Shown: positions 58,637 to 64,000 of the stretch, piece after piece
Layout: every line of letters starts with the position of its first letter
How positions within the stretch are numbered: the first letter of the stretch is position 1
Source: Prostheceraeus crozeri
Lineage: Eukaryota; Platyhelminthes; Polycladida; Euryleptidae
Length of the DNA: 64,000 nt
Reading direction: 5' to 3'
NCBI GenBank assembly: GCA_907163375.1
Contig: CAJQUW010000498.1
Span: forward strand, 186,001-250,000
The notes under the pieces: model-generated
What the model was told of the DNA's origin: nothing
The model's database searches: none
What the model saw: the letters and a program-made list of their open reading frames with translations, nothing else
Translations under genes and position numbers: made by a program

Positions 58637-59650
58637 TATATTGCTAGTGAGTTTTAACAATAAAAGCAGCACAATTGACTTCATGTGTTTAATAGCCGAG
58701 CGCTTTCGTGGCCTCTTGTCAAGGGTGGGCGGCCAAGTGTGAACATGTAAAGAGATGGCTGAGAAACATTCAATGATGCCTGCCGCCAGTGACACCAGCC
58801 AATCAGTGCCAAGGTAAAGACAATGAATAAAGAAACTCTTTATGTACACATAAAACATGTCGCCTCGCAGCTATGTACAGTGTACAGTGCTTCCAATACC
58901 GCAAAGAAAATCGACATTTACAAAATGATAAAATAGAAAAATATGTACAAAGTGGACAGTGCTGAAAAGAGACACATTCAAGTATGTGTCGAGCAATAGA
59001 ACTTTGAGGTGCTGTTCTAGATCGCGGTCTTGTCTTTCTATCCTCAGGCCACTTAGGAACATGCTCTCTCATTCGGACCCACTCAGGGATCCACTTAGTC
59101 CTTAAAGTCGTTCGTGTCTTATCTATCATTTTCAATGTGACTGTGGACACAGTTGTATCGGACGTACGGAGAGGAATTTGTGGGTCCGAATGAGAGAGCA
59201 TGTTCCTAAGTGGCCTGAGGATAGAAAGTCAAGACCGCGATCTAGAACAGCACCTCAAAGTTCTATCGCTCGACACATACTTGAATGTCTCTTTTCAGTA
59301 CCGTCCACTTTGTACATATTTTTCTATTTTATCATTTTGTAAATGTCGATTTTCTTTGCGGTATTGGAAGCACTGTACACTGTACATAGCTGCGAGGCGA
59401 CATGTTTTATGTGTACATAAAGAGTTTCTTTATTCATTGTCTTTACCTTGGCACTGATTGGCTGGTGTCACTGGCGGCAGGCATCATTGAATGTTTCTCA
59501 GCCATCTCTTTACATGTTCACACTTGGCCGCCCACCCTTGACAAGAGGCCACGAAAGCGCTCGGCTATTAAACACATGAAGTCAATTGTGTTGCTTTCAT
59601 TATTAAAACTCATTGGAAATCTGCATTGCTTTACAACATTATATTGCTAG
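58637..59650. mobile_element. Large inverted-repeat element with 11-bp direct repeats
   Basis: Arms 58648-59081 and 59181-59612 are about 434 and 432 bp and differ at only a few positions, including a CA insertion in GAGACACATTC versus GAGACATTC. The spacer is 99 bp (59082-59180). Read in the direction of the right arm, the unit starts TGGGTCCGAATGAG and ends TTAAAACTCA, that is TG...CA as in LTRs. TATATTGCTAG occurs at 58637-58647, touching the left arm, and at 59640-59650, 27 bp beyond the right arm. Mirrored ORFs (83 and 82 codons, sharing FIHCLYLGTDWLVSLAAGII) are consequences of the duplication; I know no such protein. Confidence 0.85.
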
Positions 59651-60744
59651 AAAAAATTACATTTGACCTGAAGCAAAGGTCGATCGAGCATTGAAGATAA
59701 AATACAATTGAGTTTATATTTCAGAGGACAAAGAAAAATCTACAAAATTCAAAATACAAATTTTAAAATATAAATTTTTCTAAAATAGGGCAAATATACA
59801 AGCTGAAAAGTGAAAAAAATGTGTGAGTGTAACTTCGATTATAAAAGTTCCGTCCCAATCGTATTGACGGTAATTATCAAATAGGTGACAAACAAATAGG
59901 CAAATAACAATTGTCATTTTGAGATTCTGTATTTGAACATCAGATTTTTGTCGATGAATGAAGGAGAGAAAATTGCCCTAAATTTCAGCTGAAGCAATTC
60001 CCACTTGTGTCAACAAACCAACTCCACTCTCACTCCATCATATCTTGTCGGACAGAAAAAATTCCACGGACAGAAAATGAAGGATTGAGTTGAGAGAAAT
60101 GGAGAGAGCTCGGATAAGACAGAGATGACTGGAGAGACGAGCGAAAGTTGATTGGAGAGCCATGACGGTAACAGATAAGGTCATTTGAGAATGTTTAGAA
60201 TACGAGAGAATACTGCAGAGGTCGGCGGAAGGGAAAATAATATTCATAGAATGCATCTTCAACGCTTATGATTCTTTAACTTTAGCAATCGCCAATGTCC
60301 AGTTTTGATCAATGATGACTAAAGTCGTCAGACAGTTCATGAACTATCAAATACCGTTATGGCGCATAGGAAGTTAACTTTGGAAGAACAAAGATGCTAG
60401 CCGACGATAAATCAAGTCTCTAGATCGCCCGGAAGTCAGCTAAATAGTCTTTCGAATGGGAGCACCCGGAAGTGCTAAATTGTGAGAGTAACCGATAGTC
60501 CCTAGTTTCCTTCATCACAAGAATATTCGAACGAGAAACATCACTCAGCCTCATTAAAGCTTTACCAATGTCAATGGTTCATCATCGATAGCTCATCTAG
60601 AAATTCACACAAAAGCACACTATAGTTCGACCATGGTAGCAAGTCGACTCTTGTCAAAGCGGGCATGTTGAGGATGCTTGCATTATGCACTCTTGCTTAA
60701 AGTGAGATATACCGCATTTAATTTCATAGACGGTGAAGAACTGT
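59651..60744. other. Unassigned DNA with a purine-rich patch
   Basis: About 60030-60200 is GA-rich on the plus strand (GGAGAGAG, GAGAGACGAG). The minus-strand ORF across it (74 codons) has no motif. No gene recognised. Confidence 0.4.
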
Positions 60745-60816
60745 GTTTCTTGGCCGATTCGAACAGCCGACCTCTGGCATTCTAGGTCATCGCTCTACCA
60801 ACTGAGCTATGGACGC
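60745..60816 (-). pseudogene. tRNA-like sequence T1
   Basis: 72 nt on the minus strand. D-arm TAGCTCAGTTGGTAGAGCG is canonical, the T-arm GGCTG-TTCGAAT-CGGCC pairs, but the acceptor stem does not pair and the anticodon stem (ATGAC/GCCAG) is broken. A loop of CTAGAAT would give anticodon AGA, but without the long variable arm of tRNA-Ser, so the identity is not trustworthy. With T2 it forms a direct repeat, so a SINE-like origin is likely. Confidence 0.6.
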
Positions 60817-61030
60817 GCGACAGCAAGACAAAAGTCCTTAATTGAACCATCTGCATAATCCAATCAGATGGCTTCATCCCCAAGACAACGCAACATTGAC
60901 TGTCAAGCCAAACTACTAATACTAAGATAACAGTAATTCAAAGCCAACATTATACTTTGAAGTGGGGACTTAGTCGACACAGCAAACAGAGAAAGCTGCA
61001 ATGATAATTTCACAGACAGACAACAACTGT

Positions 61031-61102
61031 GCGTCTTGGTGGACTCGAACCACCGACCTTTGGCATTCTATGCCATCGCTCTACCAAGTGAGCTATCGAC
61101 GA
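61031..61102 (-). pseudogene. tRNA-like sequence T2
   Basis: 72 nt on the minus strand, 286 bp from T1. D-arm TAGCTCACTTGGTAGAGCG, anticodon stem-loop TGGC-ATAGAAT-GCCA (four pairs), T-arm GGTGG-TTCGAGT-CCACC (perfect). The acceptor stem has only four of seven pairs and the 5' and 3' ends diverge. Flanks shared with T1 (ACTGTG on one side; CAATTGAAGAATCTGCGTAA versus TAATTGAACCATCTGCATAA on the other) show that more than the tRNA was duplicated. Confidence 0.65.
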
Positions 61103-61399
61103 TCGACTTATGTCATTATGCCTCAATTGAAGAATCTGCGTAATTTAACACTGCTTTTTAACAAGCACTTCGCAAACAATGATCTTCCGAGTTATAATGC
61201 AGAGGAAGCAGCCTGCTTCACTAGGCTAACTATTATTGTTATATTCATTGATGGATCTACAAAATTGAAGAAATATTCTTATAAATGCTGAAATCGGGCA
61301 AATAGTATGAAGAGCGACCTAAACTCAACGCAGTTTATGTCCATTTCTGATTTAGCATACCTAATCTATTCATTCTCAGAGTATTTTTTGTCGGAAGTA

Positions 61400-61652
61400 A
61401 CATTATGTTCAACACAACACCAGAAGCTCACGTCTGATTCATTTGATATCGTTATCATCTGTGGACAGACATCACCCAAATTCTGATCCGTTGATCGATA
61501 TGGATAATCTCATGAAGCTTGGGGATAATGTGTTGCGTCTTCCTAGTCTATATAACTCATTACACACCTGTACTGGGACAACCGAGTCTCACAAAAAGAC
61601 ACCTAATGATCGCACTCACCAAGTAAAATCTCACGTCCCCGTCGGCAAATGA
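61400..61652 (+). other. Coding-like island, possible terminal exon
   Basis: Open for about 84 codons to a TGA at 61650. The composition is protein-like and less AT-rich than the surroundings (contains PLIDMDNLMKLGDNVLRLPS and ends HQVKSHVPVGK). There is no ATG at a sensible place; possible acceptors are ACAACACCAG near 61422 or TTCTCAG near 61380, the latter followed by an in-frame stop. No family recognised. It may be the last exon of a host gene or a chance frame. Confidence 0.25.
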
Positions 61653-61801
61653 TGCTGCTAGTCTAATGATGTTAATATTAATGCTCAGTCAAAATAAAGA
61701 ACGTTTTATAGCAATGTAGACCGTTTATAAGTAATGGCACAAAAAGGTTAACATATTTTCAAATGTAATTTTCGTGTTGAAATCCTGGTTCTATTTTAAC
61801 A

Positions 61802-62015
61802 TACATGCAGAAATTGATAACAATAAAACCTCTCGCACGTGTTTTCACTTAGAAAAAAACACTTGTCAACGGCAGAATCATTGAGTTAGAATCAGGCAAA
61901 TATGCAATTATAAGCTTTTCATTGGTGGTTCATTCATACCCCAACTTAGTTATGTCCCCCGAATGTGCCGCAACTTTGATTCAATTTCCATTCTAGTCAA
62001 CTTCAGGTAAACAGT
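61802..62015 (+). repeat. Dispersed repeat D4, copy B
   Basis: Partner of 50362-50600 (see shared words there): GAAATTGATAACAATAAAAC, CACTTGTCAACGGCAGAATC, TATAAGCTTTTCATTGG, CCCCAACTTAGTTATGTCCC, TGTGCCGCAACTTTGATTCA, TTCCATTCTAGTCAACTTCA. This copy lacks about 40 bp after AAAACCTCT. Confidence 0.65.
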
Positions 62016-62902
62016 TTGAACAATTTGAATTTTAATAAACGATATGCCATCTGAATCCTTATGCTCTGCAGATTATTTTGACAAATATTTCGCATTCTTA
62101 AGTGGTCAGTTGTGGTCAGCAGGGCTTCCGAACGAAAATTAAGCAATTTCTTTGATGCAGGATTTTGACATGAAGACGACAGAATTTTTGATGAAAACTG
62201 TCAGACAGTGTGAGCTATCATTCAGTTTCATCATGATGTAAAGATTTTAAGAACCGCTGTGATATACAAAAAGATACGGTACTGATAACTTTTACCGAAA
62301 ATGCAGCTAAAGGAACATTCGACATGAATTTTCAATGACGAAGATGCTCAATTTCAATTAACTTGACATCATGTGAAGGGTTATGTTTAGTTCTTTGCAT
62401 TGGCAGACAGTTTAGGCTGTGTCTGGTAAGTTATGGTCAGCAGACATCAAGGTATGAATTTTTGTTCAATTCAATCACCGATACCTATAGACTAAACTAC
62501 GCAACAGTTCTAAAATTTCTTTGAAATCCATGACAAAGTCACGGTTCAAATGGAATTTCAGACCAGGTAGCTTGAATAACTTCCCATACATGCTTGTTGA
62601 CGGAATTGCTCCCAAAACATTTCCTTGGGTTAAGTGAATAAGACAAGCCAAAGTGTCCATGAGATGATCATAAGAATGATAAACACATTTTACCTTTCTC
62701 AAACTTTCAGATTACGAATTCTTATCGCTTGAGCTAAGGTCAGTGACAGTTGCGTGAACACTACGCTTGTATCAGCACAGTGAACTGTTGTCATTCTTTT
62801 GTATGTTTATTCCATAGTGAACATTAGAATAACAAAATTAGTGTTTGTATGTTTTAAAACACTGCTTTTTGTTGACAGCACCGAATATCCGTTATGCACA
62901 CG
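62016..62902. other. Unassigned DNA
   Basis: No gene or element recognised before the mariner end. A 75-codon minus-strand ORF at 62475-62702 has no motif. Confidence 0.45.
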
Positions 62903-62904
62903 TA

Positions 62905-64000
62905 CGAGGGGTGATTGAAAAGTTCGCGGCCCGATATAGAAAAAAGCATATTTCGCATACGATACATATTTATTTTTCGACATAATCGCCCCTACAATCA
63001 ACGCACTTAGCCCAACGGTGCTGCAATGCGCGGATCCCTTGCTCATAGAAGTGTTGAGTCTTTGGAGTCCAGATACTCCTCAACGGCCTCCATGACGTCA
63101 CTGTTGGATGCGAAGTGCTGACCACTGAGCTTCAATTTCATTTTTGGGAAGAGATGAAAGTCCGATGGTGCCAGATCAGGAGAATAGGGTGGATGGGAAA
63201 TGATGTTAAACCCACAACCTTGGATGGCAGACATGGCGGTAGCGGAGATGTGAGCAGGCGCATTGTCTTGATGGAAGAGCACGCCTTTCGTTAGCTTCCC
63301 TCTCCGCTTGATCGTGATCTGCACTCGTAACTGCTGCAACAAATGAACGTAGTACTCGCCAGTAATTGTCCGACCAGTCTCTAGGAAGTCCAACAACAAA
63401 ACTCCCTTCGAATCCCAAAAAATGGAGGCCATGACCTTTCCCGCGGACCTGGTGACCTTGGCTTTCCGCGGAGTTGGTGATCCTGGGTACCTCTATTGTT
63501 TCGATTGTTCTTTCGACTCTGGCTGATAGTGGTGAACCCAAGTCTCATCCATCGTAATGAACCGGTCCATGAAATTTTCAGGATCTCTTACGAACAGCGC
63601 CAGGTTGTCCCTTGAGATGAGAAAGCGGGCTCGTTTGTTCTCTGGTGTGAGCAGTCGTGGCACCCATCGAGCGGAAACTTTGTTCATGCCAAGTTCATGA
63701 TGGATGATGTTATGGACACGCTCTTGTGAAATCTTCAGTTCGAAGGCAATCTTTCACTCGGTTGTACGGCGATCATCAAGAATAATCTTTTGAACATGAT
63801 CGATCACATCTTCTGTGCTCACTGTCACTGGTCTTCCACAACGGGGATTATCTTCCAAGCTCTCTCTTCCTTGCTTGAATTCTGAAGCCCACTTCTTGAC
63901 TGTGGTGTAGGACGGAGCTTTCTCACCAAGTGTTCCAACCATATCATCATGAATCTCCTTTGGTGTGAGTCCTTTCAAGCCGAGATAACGAATGACAGCT
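62905..64000 (-). mobile_element. mariner transposon, cut by the window end
   Basis: The 3' end of the element is at 62905, just after TA at 62903-62904, and begins CGAGGGGTGATTGAAAAGTT CGCGGCCCG-like, the usual type of mariner terminal repeat. The transposase is on the minus strand and runs past 64000, so the other terminus is not visible. Target duplication on the far side cannot be checked. Confidence 0.9.
62970..64000 (-). pseudogene. mariner transposase, partial, inactivated
   Basis: DD34D transposase. From the window edge: an N-terminal helix-turn-helix region (LTPKEIHDDMVGTLGEKAPS, VKKWASEFKQGRESLEDNPR, GRP basic motif). Then FITMDETWVHHYQPESKEQS with the first catalytic Asp, LFHQDNAPAHIS with the second, and PPYSPDLAPSDFHLFPKMK with the third, 34 residues later. 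All this is in one frame apart from two nonsense codons: TGA at 63754-63756, where Arg (CGA) is likely, and TAG at 63493-63495, where Trp is likely. A frameshift near 63055 separates the C-terminus (HFYEQGIRALQHRWAKCVDC...YVEK), which ends at TAA 62970-62972. All three catalytic Asp codons survive, but the gene is dead. Confidence 0.9.

Noticed and set aside
58607..59650. Mirrored ORFs in the palindrome as real proteins
   Set aside because: They exist in duplicate only because the DNA is an inverted repeat; a different ORF lies antisense, and no family is recognised.
60745..61102. Functional tRNA-Ser(AGA) genes
   Set aside because: The loop could be read as AGA, but there is no long variable arm and the acceptor stems do not pair.
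61001..61291. 96-codon plus-strand ORF across T2 (contains WWTRTTDLWHS)
   Set aside because: That peptide is the antisense translation of a tRNA-like T-arm and anticodon arm, a frequent false prediction.

Overview
This 64 kb window reads as nuclear DNA of a metazoan. It is AT-rich and has no bacterial-style operons. No complete host gene can be recognised. What can be identified is a dense, layered record of eukaryotic transposable elements: LINE reverse transcriptases of three kinds, Tc1/mariner and hAT DNA transposons, miniature inverted-repeat elements (MITEs), tRNA-derived SINE-like units and fold-back elements. The mixture suits a marine invertebrate, but the sequence alone does not fix the phylum. 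The window is best seen as intergenic or long-intron DNA. Four small coding-like islands (about 3.0, 23.9, 31.0 and 61.5 kb) could be host exons, all at low confidence.

Layout. 0-15 kb: mostly unassigned AT-rich DNA. It holds two members of an unnamed dispersed repeat (3.2 and 4.5 kb), a small hAT-type MITE with an 8-bp target duplication (6.9-7.1 kb), one arm of an old duplication (9.8-10.8 kb), a 793-bp hAT-like non-autonomous element (13.05-13.84 kb) and an AT microsatellite (14.4 kb). 15-17.3 kb: a nest made of a LINE 3' end and two separate fold-back elements, followed by a third copy of the unnamed repeat. 18-22 kb: two inverted copies of an ORF-bearing repeat, and the partner of the 10-kb duplication. 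26-30 kb: a degraded hAT transposase, a Cys-rich pseudogene and the 3' end of a LINE with a restriction-like endonuclease. 32-36 kb: two SINE-like units and a GC-rich 36-bp minisatellite open in several frames. 37.8-42 kb: a retroelement cluster between inverted tRNA-like units. It contains a CR1/jockey-type LINE and two head-to-tail pieces of an RNase-H-bearing LINE whose parts lie in permuted order. 43.6-50.2 kb: two young copies of one Tc1 element, each with TA target duplications and each with a different internal deletion. 45.9-62 kb: further MITEs, paired old repeats, tandem tRNA-like units and a striking palindrome of about 434-bp near-identical arms flanked by an 11-bp direct repeat (58.64-59.65 kb). 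62.9-64 kb: a mariner transposase pseudogene that runs off the window.

No host pathway can be assembled from these parts. The relationships visible are between elements: autonomous remnants next to non-autonomous ones, nested insertions, and repair scars. The observations I would follow first are the TG...CA palindrome, the Tc1 pair with complementary deletions and templated filler, the permuted LINE, the unnamed five-copy repeat family, and the 36-bp minisatellite.
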